Under the pieces are notes generated by a model. That model worked only from the letters and a program-made list of their open reading frames with translations, ran no database searches and had not been told where the DNA came from. The position numbers and the translations under genes are program-made. A stretch of DNA of 64,000 nucleotides from Streptomyces monashensis (GTDB taxonomy: Bacteria; Actinomycetota; Actinomycetes; Streptomycetales; Streptomycetaceae), in the NCBI RefSeq assembly GCF_001866665.1, contig NZ_MLYO01000012.1:1-64000 (forward strand), in the 5' to 3' direction. Below, one piece after another: positions 37,069 to 45,529 of this stretch (the first letter of the stretch is position 1; each line of letters begins with the position of its first letter).

Positions 37069-38601
37069 TCACGAGCCCTGCGGCTGCCGTGCCGCCGCCT
37101 CGGACAGGCGCGGGCCCGTCGGCAGGAACGTCGACCACGCCATGGGGATGGGGGCGGGGGTCACCTTCTCGTAGCCGAGCCGGATCTGGGCGATCTTGGC
37201 CTCGCTCAGCTCGTCCTTGCGCTGCTGGGCGGAGGTGCCGATGCCCTTGTCGTCGGTGGCGCTGTCACTGTTGGACTGAAGGGCGTAGCGCAGGCCCGTG
37301 TCGGTGACCAGGAAGACGCCGCCGACCGAGGTCTCCGTGCCCTGGAACTGGCGGTAGAGCTGCCCCGAGCCCGGCGTGGCGTACGCGCTGGAGGAGCCGG
37401 TGGGCAGTTGGGCGGGGAAGTCGGTACCCGCCCAGGTCGACAGGGTGGTGCTGCCGTCGGTGCCGACGGAGTTCAGGACGTTGCAGACCGTGTTGCGACC
37501 GCTGGTGGTGTGCGAGCCGTCGTTCACCATGCGCGGCTTGTACGTCGGCCAGTTCTGCTGCTCCGAGAACGTCGTGCTGTCGGCGACCGAGGCGGGGGCG
37601 ACCTGCTGTGCCTCGCCGGCCTGGCCGGTGCCGCCGAGGGCACCGCTGTTGAGGAGCAGCGTGGCCGTGAACTCGGAGATACCGGCCACCTTCCCCTGGA
37701 GTACGACGTAGTAGCGCATCATCTGGCCGTCGTACGCCTTCACGACCTCGCCGACCTTGTCGTACTCGCCCAACAGGCTGGAGGCGTGCGCCTTCTGGCC
37801 CGGCGTGCCCTGGATGGACGGGATCGCGATCGGGGAGCCCTTGTGCAGGGTGTCGAGCCAGTCCTGCGAGACGCGCTGCGGGGCGCGGCCCTGGGTGTCG
37901 AGGGCCCTGAGCAGCTCCCGGTTGTCCGCGCCCCCCGACTTCTCGATCTCGTACGCCGTGCCCCCGGCGTCCACGACGTACTGGGTCTTGCCGTCCGGGC
38001 CGACGACGTACATCAGGTCGCCACCGGTGAGCTTGGCGGACCCTTCCGTCTTGGGCCATTCCTTCTCCGCGAGGACGAACGCCGCCTTCTGGATGGCCCG
38101 GCCGCCGTCGCCGGGGCGCTCGCAGACTGCCCAGCGCTTGGCGGCCGACGCCTCGTCCGCCGAGGGCAGGCGGTCGGGGGCGTAGGGGATGCCGATGGTC
38201 GCGCCGTGCGGGGGCGTGCCGCTGTCGAGGATCTTCTCGTCGACGGTGATGACGCTGCCGCTGTTCGGGTCCAGCAGGAGCTTGGCCGACGCCATGTTGA
38301 GGACCGGGTGGAGCTGGGCCTGCTTGCCCGTCTTCAGCACGACGTACCGGGTGGTCGACTCGCTGGCGACGATGACGTGCGCCTCCGGTGTGTCCCAGCC
38401 CTTGGGCGCGGTCGGGCTGAACATGCCGATGCCCCCGAACACCGCGAGGACGACGGCGCCGACGACGAGACCGGGCACCAGTGCGCCCAGCGGCTTGGGC
38501 GCACCCTCCTCGGAGCCGGTGGGAGAAGGCTGGAGAAATGACGCGAGCGTACGGCGCTTCGCGAAGGTGTAGGCGTTGAGTTCGTCCCGCCGTGATGCCA
38601 T
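37069..38601 (-). CDS. eccB: Type VII secretion protein EccB
   Basis: EccB is an ESX core component with a short cytoplasmic N-terminus, one TM helix (about 41-62) and a large extracytoplasmic repeat domain. This 510-residue protein shows the EccB opening RRDELNAYTFAKRRTLASFL, the RYVVLKTGKQAQLHPVLNMA region, and two cysteines (WAVCERP, NTVCNVL) in the external part likely to form a disulfide. It is followed closely by mycosin and is divergent from eccE. Length agrees with the family. Confidence 0.95.
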   Translation of the reverse strand: MASRRDELNAYTFAKRRTLASFLQPSPTGSEEGAPKPLGALVPGLVVGAVVLAVFGGIGMFSPTAPKGWDTPEAHVIVASESTTRYVVLKTGKQAQLHPVLNMASAKLLLDPNSGSVITVDEKILDSGTPPHGATIGIPYAPDRLPSADEASAAKRWAVCERPGDGGRAIQKAAFVLAEKEWPKTEGSAKLTGGDLMYVVGPDGKTQYVVDAGGTAYEIEKSGGADNRELLRALDTQGRAPQRVSQDWLDTLHKGSPIAIPSIQGTPGQKAHASSLLGEYDKVGEVVKAYDGQMMRYYVVLQGKVAGISEFTATLLLNSGALGGTGQAGEAQQVAPASVADSTTFSEQQNWPTYKPRMVNDGSHTTSGRNTVCNVLNSVGTDGSTTLSTWAGTDFPAQLPTGSSSAYATPGSGQLYRQFQGTETSVGGVFLVTDTGLRYALQSNSDSATDDKGIGTSAQQRKDELSEAKIAQIRLGYEKVTPAPIPMAWSTFLPTGPRLSEAAARQPQGS

Positions 38602-38806
38602 CTGTGTCCGCTCTCTCCCCGTTGCGGAGCCGTGGGGAACCTGTGAAGATCCGTCCCCCGCCTCGGTTGCCTCTGGTGCCTCAACTGTCAGACCCGCCCC
38701 CTACTATGCCTGTTGCGCGGACGTGCTGGTGGCACGGGTAGGGTGCACACGGCTTGCAGGGACCGGAGCGCAAGGGTTTCCGGGAGAGTTCGGGGGTTTT
38801 GGACTG

Positions 38807-40168
38807 ATGGCTTCCGCAACGCGGACGCGATCGCGATCGCAATCGAGGTCCCGCTCGGGCGGCACCCGCCGGGCGGACGGCCGTGACGCGTCTTCCTCCC
38901 AGCCGCCCGCTCAGCAGGCACGCAGGCCGCACCAGGGCACCTTCGCACCGCATCCGGAGTCCCGCTCGGGGCGCGGCGGTTCGTTCGCGCTCCAGCGGCT
39001 GGTGCTGCTGGAGATCGCGTGCGCGCTCGTGGTGTGCAGCTGGCTCGTGAGCACCGTCGCGTTGATGGCCGCCGCCCCGTTCGCCGTGCTGCTCGTGGTG
39101 CTCGCCGTCGTACGGCGGCGGGGGCGCTCGCTGCCGGAATGGCTCAGCACCCTGCTGGCCCTGCGCGCCCGCACGCGGCGCGCGGCGAGCACACCACTGC
39201 CGCCAGGCACCGACTCCGGTCTCGCGCCCGCCGTGGAGTGCGACCCGAGCCTGCGCACGTACAGCTACAGCCGCGGCGACGACCGCGACAAGCGGCCCAT
39301 CGGCATGGTGGGCGACGGCGGCTTCGTGACCGCCGTGCTCCAGGTGGAGTCCGACGCGGACGCGCTGCGCGCCGAGCGCAGCCGCAGGCCGCTGCCGGTC
39401 TCGCTGGTCCGGGACGTCCTCGAAGTGGACGGCATCCAGCTGGAGTCGGCGCAGATCGTCGTGCACACCCAGCCCGCGCCCGCGCTGCACCTGCCCCAGC
39501 AGTCGGTCGTGGTCAGCAACTACGCGCCCTTGCAGGCCGAGGCCGGCGCCCCCGCGGTGCGCATCACGTGGATCGCGCTCAAGCTCGACCCCGAGCTGTG
39601 CCCGGAGGCGGTGGCCGCGCGTGGCGGTGGGCTGCTGGGAGCGCAGAAGTGTCTGACCCGCTCCGCCGAGCATCTGGCGAGTCGCCTGACGGGGGCGGGC
39701 TTCCGGGCCAACGTGCTCACCGAGGAGGAGCTGACGGCGGCCATCGCCACCTCCGCGTGCGCGAACCCGATGGTGACGGCGCAGGCCGGGCGGGGCGAGG
39801 CGCCACAGCGCCGTACCGAGGAGTCCAGCCGCAGCTGGCGCTGCGACAACCGCCGGCACACGACGTACTGGGTGCGCCGCTGGCCCCAACTGGGCGGCTC
39901 CGCCGGCTCGCTGGCGCACCTCGTGGCGAAGCTGACCGAGGTGCCCGCGCTCGCTACGACCTTCAGCCTGACGCTCGCCAAGGGAGCTCAGCAGGATGTG
40001 TCCATCACCGGCCATCTGCGGATCACCGGCCGCAGCAACCAGGAACTGACCGACGCGCGGCGCGATCTCGAGCAGGCGGCGCGGCGGGAGCGGACCGGAC
40101 TCGCGCGCCTGGACCGTGAACAGCTCCCCGGCGTTCTCGCCACCCTGCCGCTCGGAGGTGCGCGCTGA
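38807..40168 (+). CDS. eccE: Type VII secretion protein EccE
   Basis: The 453-residue protein has an Arg/Ser-rich cytoplasmic N-terminus, two hydrophobic helices (about 62-88 and 89-103), and a soluble C-terminal domain of EccE type (LAPAVECDPSLRTYSYS, RPIGMVGDGGFVTAVLQVE, TLAKGAQQDVSITGHLRITG). EccE sits at the periphery of the ESX membrane complex. I chose the ATG at 38807; the frame extends upstream without a sensible start. It ends in a TGATG junction with the next gene. The 205-bp gap to eccB must hold divergent promoters, which I could not define. Confidence 0.88.
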   Translation: MASATRTRSRSQSRSRSGGTRRADGRDASSSQPPAQQARRPHQGTFAPHPESRSGRGGSFALQRLVLLEIACALVVCSWLVSTVALMAAAPFAVLLVVLAVVRRRGRSLPEWLSTLLALRARTRRAASTPLPPGTDSGLAPAVECDPSLRTYSYSRGDDRDKRPIGMVGDGGFVTAVLQVESDADALRAERSRRPLPVSLVRDVLEVDGIQLESAQIVVHTQPAPALHLPQQSVVVSNYAPLQAEAGAPAVRITWIALKLDPELCPEAVAARGGGLLGAQKCLTRSAEHLASRLTGAGFRANVLTEEELTAAIATSACANPMVTAQAGRGEAPQRRTEESSRSWRCDNRRHTTYWVRRWPQLGGSAGSLAHLVAKLTEVPALATTFSLTLAKGAQQDVSITGHLRITGRSNQELTDARRDLEQAARRERTGLARLDREQLPGVLATLPLGGAR

Positions 40169-40932
40169 TGACCATGACGACATCGCCCACGCCGGCGGGC
40201 CGGACGTCCTCGGCCCCGGGTCTCGGCGAGCGGCTGCGCACGGGCTTCGGCCTCCTCGGCCCCCGTCACTCGCGGCACACCCTGTCCGTGGAGCAGGCCG
40301 ACGCGCTGTCCCTGCCGATGGGCGACGACGGCGTGGTGGTCGGCGTCAACGCCGAGGGCCAGCCCGCCGTGCTCGGGGTGAACCGCCCGACGCCGTACGA
40401 CATCGTGCTCATCGGCGGCCTGTGGACCGCGCAGGTCATGGCGCTGCGCGCGGCGGCGACGGGTGCGCGGGTGGCCGTGGAGACGGGCCGGGCCCAGGCC
40501 TGGATGCACATGGTGCACGCCATGGGCGGCGGGCAGAACGGCCTGGCGGTGTACGACGTCGGCCGGGTGCCCCCGCAGGGGGCCTCGGCCGGGACGCCGG
40601 TGCTGGTGGTGCGCGACTGCGGCATGCGGCCGCCGCGCGGGCGCGTGGTGTCGGCGCCGTGGCAGTCCGTCCTCACGCTGCTTCCTTATCTGAGCCCGGT
40701 GGCGCCCCGCTTGATGCGCCAGGCGCGGCTGGTGGGCGTGCAGCGGGTGTCGCCGGACGAGGCGGCCGAGATCGGGCGGGTGATGGGGCTCCCGCGTCCG
40801 GACCTCGACACGCTGCCCACGCTGCCCGACGGCGTGACGCTCTGGTGCACGGAGCGGGACCGGCAGTACGTGGTGACGCGCGCGACCGACGCCGAGACCG
40901 GCCTGCTGGGCGTGGCCCGCCGGATGGACTGA
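40168..40932 (+). CDS. ESX-associated protein, function unknown
   Basis: The 254-residue product begins at the ATG of a TGATG overlap with eccE, so the two are translationally coupled. The sequence contains a conserved-looking core (HTLSVEQADALSLPMGDDGV, then VVGVNAEGQPAVLGVNRPTP, VLIGGLWTAQVMALRAAATG) with a nucleotide-independent alpha/beta appearance and no signal or TM. This arrangement with eccE recurs in Streptomyces ESX loci as far as I recall. It is possibly a cytoplasmic accessory protein of the machine; no enzymatic motif is seen. Confidence 0.75.
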   Translation: MTMTTSPTPAGRTSSAPGLGERLRTGFGLLGPRHSRHTLSVEQADALSLPMGDDGVVVGVNAEGQPAVLGVNRPTPYDIVLIGGLWTAQVMALRAAATGARVAVETGRAQAWMHMVHAMGGGQNGLAVYDVGRVPPQGASAGTPVLVVRDCGMRPPRGRVVSAPWQSVLTLLPYLSPVAPRLMRQARLVGVQRVSPDEAAEIGRVMGLPRPDLDTLPTLPDGVTLWCTERDRQYVVTRATDAETGLLGVARRMD

Positions 40933-41309
40933 CACGCGCCCAACCTCGCCCGGTTTCAAGGGAAATGGAGCGAAGCGAGAGGACCGCGCTAAATGTCGCC
41001 CCTATTCACCCACTATGGGCGACTGGTCGAGATGTGCCCGCGTCACGTTTTGGTGTACGTCCGCCTACGCCGGGGCGACCTCGGGCCCGATGTGACGCGT
41101 CGTACGGGCACGAAGGAGAGGCCGGGCCTGCCAGCCTCCTCGCTTTGGTGATTAGGCTGGGTCCGGGCACGTCGCGAAATCCCGCGAGCGGGGGTACACG
41201 CCTCGCGGCAGAAGGGGCCGATGGCCCCGGGGGAAGCCCGGCGAATCGTACGACAGGAACGGTCGCCCCCAGCACGGCATGAGGGTGTTCGACCACACCA
41301 GGAGGAACT
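40933..41309. promoter_or_regulatory. Leader/promoter region of EspI-like gene
   Basis: This 377-bp gene-free region precedes the MinD-like gene. It contains a stem-loop at 40995-41023 (GTCGCCC ... GGGCGAC, extended by near-matching TA bases) and a -10-like TTAGGCT about 150 bp before the start. No convincing -35 accompanies it. The AGGAGGAACT ribosome-binding site at its right end is strong. Confidence 0.4.
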
Positions 41310-44300
41310 GTGAACAGCGATCGGGACGGGATCCGCGGGGGCTGGGACACACCCGACGACGACCAGACCGACGCGGAGTCCGCCATCGAGATGACGGGCG
41401 AGTTCACCATCGACTACGCGCCGCCCGCCTGGTACACGCAGAACGCGTCGGGTTCGTCCGCTGCTCCGGCGGCGCCGGGGCCGCAGCAGCCCGTCGGCAC
41501 CCCGCCGCAGGGCACTCCGTACGCGCCCCCGCAGGGCACCCCGTACGCTCCGCCGCCTCCGCCGCCGCCCGCGCAGGGCGGTTACGGCTTCCCGCCGCCG
41601 GTGCAGCCCGCGCCGCCGGTCGGTCCTCCTGTCGTGCCTCCGGTGCCGATGCCTCAGCTGCCGCAGGGGTTCGAGCCGCAGCAGCAGCCGTCCGCTGCGC
41701 ACGACTTCGAGTTGCAGCAGCCGTCGGCCGCTCCGCAGGTGCAGCCCGAGGCGCCCGCGCCGGAGACGGACAACGGGGACCTGGAGAGCGGGGCCACCAT
41801 GCGGTTCTCCGCCGTGGCCCTGAAGCGCGAGATGGCGGAGATCGCCGAGCGCGCGGCGGCCGTCAAGAAGGAGGCCGAGGCCGCCGGCACCGAATCGGCC
41901 GACGCCGAGAGCACGGGTACCGCCGGTGCGGAGGGTGCCGAGGGTGCGCCCGAGGCCGTCGTGGCGTCGGGTGACTCCGGCGAGGGCGCCGTGGGTCATG
42001 TGGCCGAGGAGCTCCGGGAGTCGCAGGAGTCCGCCGAGTCCGGGGGCGATGCCGCCGGTCAGGGGGACGCCGTTGCCGAGAGCGCCGTATCGGAGGAGGC
42101 TTCCACGGACGTGGACGCGGACGCCGACGCAGACGCGGAGGGTACCGACGCGGATGAGCGCGAGGCTGCGACCAGCACCGGTCTTCCGGCCGCGGACGCG
42201 GACGGTGCCGAGGGTGGCGAGGTGGCCGACGCGTCTCAGGCGGAGGGTTCCGCCGTCGTCGCCGACTCCCCCGCCGCTCGCGCCGACGCGCCCCAGGACG
42301 CCGTGCCGCCCGCCGCCGTCCCGCAGGACGCCGTACCGCAGGACGCCCCGCCGCAGCCTCCCGTCGCTCCCCCGGCCCCTCAGGACGCGCAGCCCGGTTG
42401 GACGCCGCCGCCCGCGCCGCAGAGCGGGGTGCCGCCGCTGCCGCCCTCCTACCAGCCCGCTGCCCCCGCCCCGGCGGGCCACTGGTCCGGCCAGCCCGGT
42501 CAGCCGGCACCGCCGCAGCAGCCCGTACCGCAGCAGCCCGGTCCCCTGCCCGGTCAGCAGCCGCCGTTCCAGCCGCAGGCTCCGCAGCCCGCGCCCGCCG
42601 CCTGGAACCAGGCCAACCAGCCCAACCAGCCGCAGCAGCCCGGTCAGCCCGTCGCGCCGGGACCCCAGCCGCAACCCCTGCCGCAGCCCCAGCCTCATCC
42701 GCAGCAGGCGGGGGCCGCCGGACCCGGTGGTTACGGCTTCCCTCCGGCCGACGTCAACTCCCCGGCGCAGCCGGGCGGTTACGGCTTCCCGCAGCCGCCG
42801 CAGGCCCCCCAGCCGCAGCAACAGCAGCCGCAGAGCCCCACCGCGCCGGCCCCGCCCGGCGGTTACGGCTTCCCGCAGCCGCAGGCAGACGCCCCGCAGG
42901 CGCCCGTCGACCCGCGCACCGGTGCCGCGTGGCCGCAGCCCATTCAGCACGACCAGCGGCAGATGACCAACCCCGGTGCCGCGCCGCTCGGTTACACCGC
43001 CGCCGTGGAGCTGTCCTCGGACCGGCTGCTCAACAACAAGAAGCAGAAGGCGAAGAGCGGGCGGCCCGCCGCGGCGTCGAGTCGCTTCAAGCTCGGCGGC
43101 AAGAAGGAGGAGGCCGAGCGGCAGCGCAAGCTGGAGCTGATCCGCACGCCGGTGCTGTCCTGCTACCGGATCGCGGTCATCAGCCTCAAGGGCGGCGTCG
43201 GCAAGACGACCACGACGACCGCGCTCGGCTCCACCCTCGCCACCGAGCGGCAGGACAAGATCCTCGCGATCGACGCCAACCCGGACGCCGGTACGCTCGG
43301 CCGCCGCGTGCGCCGGGAGACCGGCGCCACCATCCGCGACCTCGTCCAGGCGATCCCGTACCTGAACTCGTACATGGACATCCGGCGGTTCACGTCGCAG
43401 GCGCCGTCCGGGCTCGAGATCATCGCCAACGACGTCGACCCGGCCGTCTCGACCACGTTCAACGACGAGGACTACCGGCGCGCGATCGAGGTGCTCGGCA
43501 ACCAGTACCCGATCATCCTGACGGACTCCGGTACCGGCCTGCTCTACAGCGCCATGCGCGGTGTGCTCGACCTCGCCGACCAGCTCATCATCATCTCGAC
43601 GCCGTCCGTGGACGGTGCGAGCAGCGCCAGTACGACGCTGGACTGGCTGTCCGCGCACGGGTACGCGGACCTGGTCTCCCGGTCCCTCACGGTCATCTCC
43701 GGGGTCCGCGAGACCGGCAAGATGATCAAGGTCGAGGACATCGTGGCGCACTTCGAGACGCGCACGCGCGGTGTCGTGGTCGTGCCCTTCGACGAGCATC
43801 TGGCCGCCGGTGCCGAGGTCGACCTCGACATGATGCGGCCGCGGACGCGCGAGGCGTACTTCAACCTCGCCGCGCTGATCGCCGAGGACTTCACCCGCCA
43901 CCAGCAGGCACACGGCCTGTGGACCAGCGACGGCAACCCGCCGCCGGTCGCCGCCCCGCCCATGCCGGGCTACGCGATGCCGGGACAGCCCGTGCCCGGG
44001 CAGCCGATGCCGGGACAGCCGATGCCCGGACAGCCCGTGCCCGGTCAGCCTCAGCCGTACCCGCAGGTCCCGGGACAGCCGTACCCGCAGGCTCCCGGGC
44101 AGCCGTACCCGCCCCAGCAGGGACAGCCCGGACAGCCCGTGCCGGGGCAGCCCATGCCCGGACAGCCGTATCCGCAGGCTCCCGCCGGTGCCCCCGGTCA
44201 GCCGTTCCCGCAGCAGCCCGGACAGCCGGGGCAGCCGTACCCGCAGGCCCCCGTGCAGACCCCCGGCCAGGGGCTGTACGGCCAGCCGCCGCAGCAGCCC

Positions 44301-44375
44301 GGCCAGGCGTACGGCTACCCCCAGGCTCCCCAGGCTCCCCAGCCCCCGCAGGAGCAGCAGCCGCCGCAGCAGTAG
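41310..44375 (+). CDS. EspI-like proline-rich MinD/ParA ATPase
   Basis: The 1021-residue product starts at a GTG after AGGAGGAACT. The order is: an acidic Pro/Gln-rich N-terminal half with four GGYGFP motifs (90-95, 473-478, 489-494, 517-522), an Ala/Glu/Asp-rich stretch (about 175-330), a MinD/ParA-type ATPase with deviant Walker A KGGVGKTT (627-634) plus [12 protein letters not shown], and a C-terminal ~130 residues of PGQP-type repeats. It resembles mycobacterial EspI (a Pro-rich MinD-like ESX regulator), so a role in ESX activity or positioning is inferred. The tail repeats may vary in copy number. Confidence 0.85.
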   Translation: MNSDRDGIRGGWDTPDDDQTDAESAIEMTGEFTIDYAPPAWYTQNASGSSAAPAAPGPQQPVGTPPQGTPYAPPQGTPYAPPPPPPPAQGGYGFPPPVQPAPPVGPPVVPPVPMPQLPQGFEPQQQPSAAHDFELQQPSAAPQVQPEAPAPETDNGDLESGATMRFSAVALKREMAEIAERAAAVKKEAEAAGTESADAESTGTAGAEGAEGAPEAVVASGDSGEGAVGHVAEELRESQESAESGGDAAGQGDAVAESAVSEEASTDVDADADADAEGTDADEREAATSTGLPAADADGAEGGEVADASQAEGSAVVADSPAARADAPQDAVPPAAVPQDAVPQDAPPQPPVAPPAPQDAQPGWTPPPAPQSGVPPLPPSYQPAAPAPAGHWSGQPGQPAPPQQPVPQQPGPLPGQQPPFQPQAPQPAPAAWNQANQPNQPQQPGQPVAPGPQPQPLPQPQPHPQQAGAAGPGGYGFPPADVNSPAQPGGYGFPQPPQAPQPQQQQPQSPTAPAPPGGYGFPQPQADAPQAPVDPRTGAAWPQPIQHDQRQMTNPGAAPLGYTAAVELSSDRLLNNKKQKAKSGRPAAASSRFKLGGKKEEAERQRKLELIRTPVLSCYRIAVISLKGGVGKTTTTTALGSTLATERQDKILAIDANPDAGTLGRRVRRETGATIRDLVQAIPYLNSYMDIRRFTSQAPSGLEIIANDVDPAVSTTFNDEDYRRAIEVLGNQYPIILTDSGTGLLYSAMRGVLDLADQLIIISTPSVDGASSASTTLDWLSAHGYADLVSRSLTVISGVRETGKMIKVEDIVAHFETRTRGVVVVPFDEHLAAGAEVDLDMMRPRTREAYFNLAALIAEDFTRHQQAHGLWTSDGNPPPVAAPPMPGYAMPGQPVPGQPMPGQPMPGQPVPGQPQPYPQVPGQPYPQAPGQPYPPQQGQPGQPVPGQPMPGQPYPQAPAGAPGQPFPQQPGQPGQPYPQAPVQTPGQGLYGQPPQQPGQAYGYPQAPQAPQPPQEQQPPQQ

Positions 44376-44386
44376 CAGCAACCGAA

Positions 44387-44422
44387 AAGGGCGGCCGGTG
44401 CGCATCGCACCGGCCGCCCCTT
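44387..44422. terminator. Bidirectional terminator between EspI-like gene and ribF
   Basis: A 14-bp perfect stem (GGGCGGCCGGTGCG / CGCACCGGCCGCCC) with a 3-nt loop and flanking A and T residues on opposite sides lies between convergent genes. It marks the right end of the ESX locus. Confidence 0.85.
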
Positions 44423-44440
44423 CGTGTCAGTCGCCCGCGG

Positions 44441-45388
44441 TCACTCCTGCGCCGCCACGATCTCCCGGCACCGCTTCACGTCCGCCGCCATCTGGTCCAG
44501 CAGGGCCTCCAGCGAGTCGAACTTCGCCTGGCCGCGCACGTAGGCGAGGAAGTCGACGGCGACGTGCAGGCCGTACAGGTCGAGGCCGACGCGGTCGATG
44601 GCGTACGCCTCCACCGTCCGCTCGGTGCCGTCGAACTGCGGGTTCGTGCCGACCGAGATCGCGGCCGGCATGGCCTCGCCGTCGACGTGCAGATAGCCGG
44701 CGTACACGCCGTCGGCCGGGATGGCGGTGTGCGGGAGGGTCTCGACGTTGGCGGTCGGGAAGCCCAGTTCGCGGCCGCGCTGGGCGCCACGCACGACCAC
44801 GCCCTCCACGCGGTGCGGGCGGCCCAGGATCTCGCGGGCGCCCTCGACATCGCCCTCGGCGACCAGGCAGCGGGTCAGGGTCGAGGAGAACGGCTTGCCG
44901 CCGCCCGCCTCACCGGTGACGTACAGGTCGACGACCTCGACCTCGAAGTCGTAGGTCTTGCCCTGCTCGGCGAGGAACTCGACGTTGCCCGCGGCCTTGT
45001 GGCCGAAGCGGAAGTTGGGGCCCTCCACGACCGCCCTGGCGTGCAACTTGTCCACCAGGACCTTCACGACGAAGTCGGCGGGCGAGAGCTTCGAGAACTC
45101 GGTGGTGAAGGGGAGGACGAGCACCGCGTCCACGCCCAGCTCCGCCATCAGCTCGGCACGGCGGTGGTGCGGGGCGAGCAGCGGCGGGTGGCTGCCGGGG
45201 CGGACGACCTCGCTGGGGTGCGGGTCGAAGGTGACCACGACGGCCGGGACGCCCAGCTCGCGGGCGCGGTCCACGGCATGCCTGATGATCAGCTGGTGGC
45301 CGCGGTGGACGCCGTCGTAGGAACCGATGGTGACGACGCTGCGCCCCCAGTCCTGGGGGATGTCCTCCAAGCCACGCCAGCGCTGCAC
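44441..45388 (-). CDS. ribF: Bifunctional riboflavin kinase/FAD synthetase
   Basis: RibF converts riboflavin to FMN and then FAD. The 315-residue protein has the N-terminal nucleotidyltransferase domain (TIGSYDGVHRGHQ at about 20-32, VEGPNFRFGHKAAGN) and the C-terminal kinase domain (GRELGFPTANV, DGVYAGYL, GTNPQFDGTERTVEAY). The start is a GTG at 45388. It converges on the EspI-like gene and lies 141 bp downstream of a large NTPase gene. Identification is secure. Confidence 0.95.
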   Translation of the reverse strand: MQRWRGLEDIPQDWGRSVVTIGSYDGVHRGHQLIIRHAVDRARELGVPAVVVTFDPHPSEVVRPGSHPPLLAPHHRRAELMAELGVDAVLVLPFTTEFSKLSPADFVVKVLVDKLHARAVVEGPNFRFGHKAAGNVEFLAEQGKTYDFEVEVVDLYVTGEAGGGKPFSSTLTRCLVAEGDVEGAREILGRPHRVEGVVVRGAQRGRELGFPTANVETLPHTAIPADGVYAGYLHVDGEAMPAAISVGTNPQFDGTERTVEAYAIDRVGLDLYGLHVAVDFLAYVRGQAKFDSLEALLDQMAADVKRCREIVAAQE

Positions 45389-45529
45389 TGTGACCGCTCC
45401 TCGAACCCGTGTCCGTATGGACTCTCAAGACTTGCGCAGGTCTAAGGGTGCCATGCCGGGTGCCCCTGACCCGCATCGGTGTCGGGGCTGTGACCGGGCG
45501 CACGTTCACCGCCATGACGTCGGTTCTGC

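Noticed and set aside
41043-44405. 1120-codon minus-strand open frame opposite the EspI-like ATPase
   Set aside because: Repetitive Arg/Gly/Leu sequence mirrors the proline-rich repeats of the real gene on the other strand.
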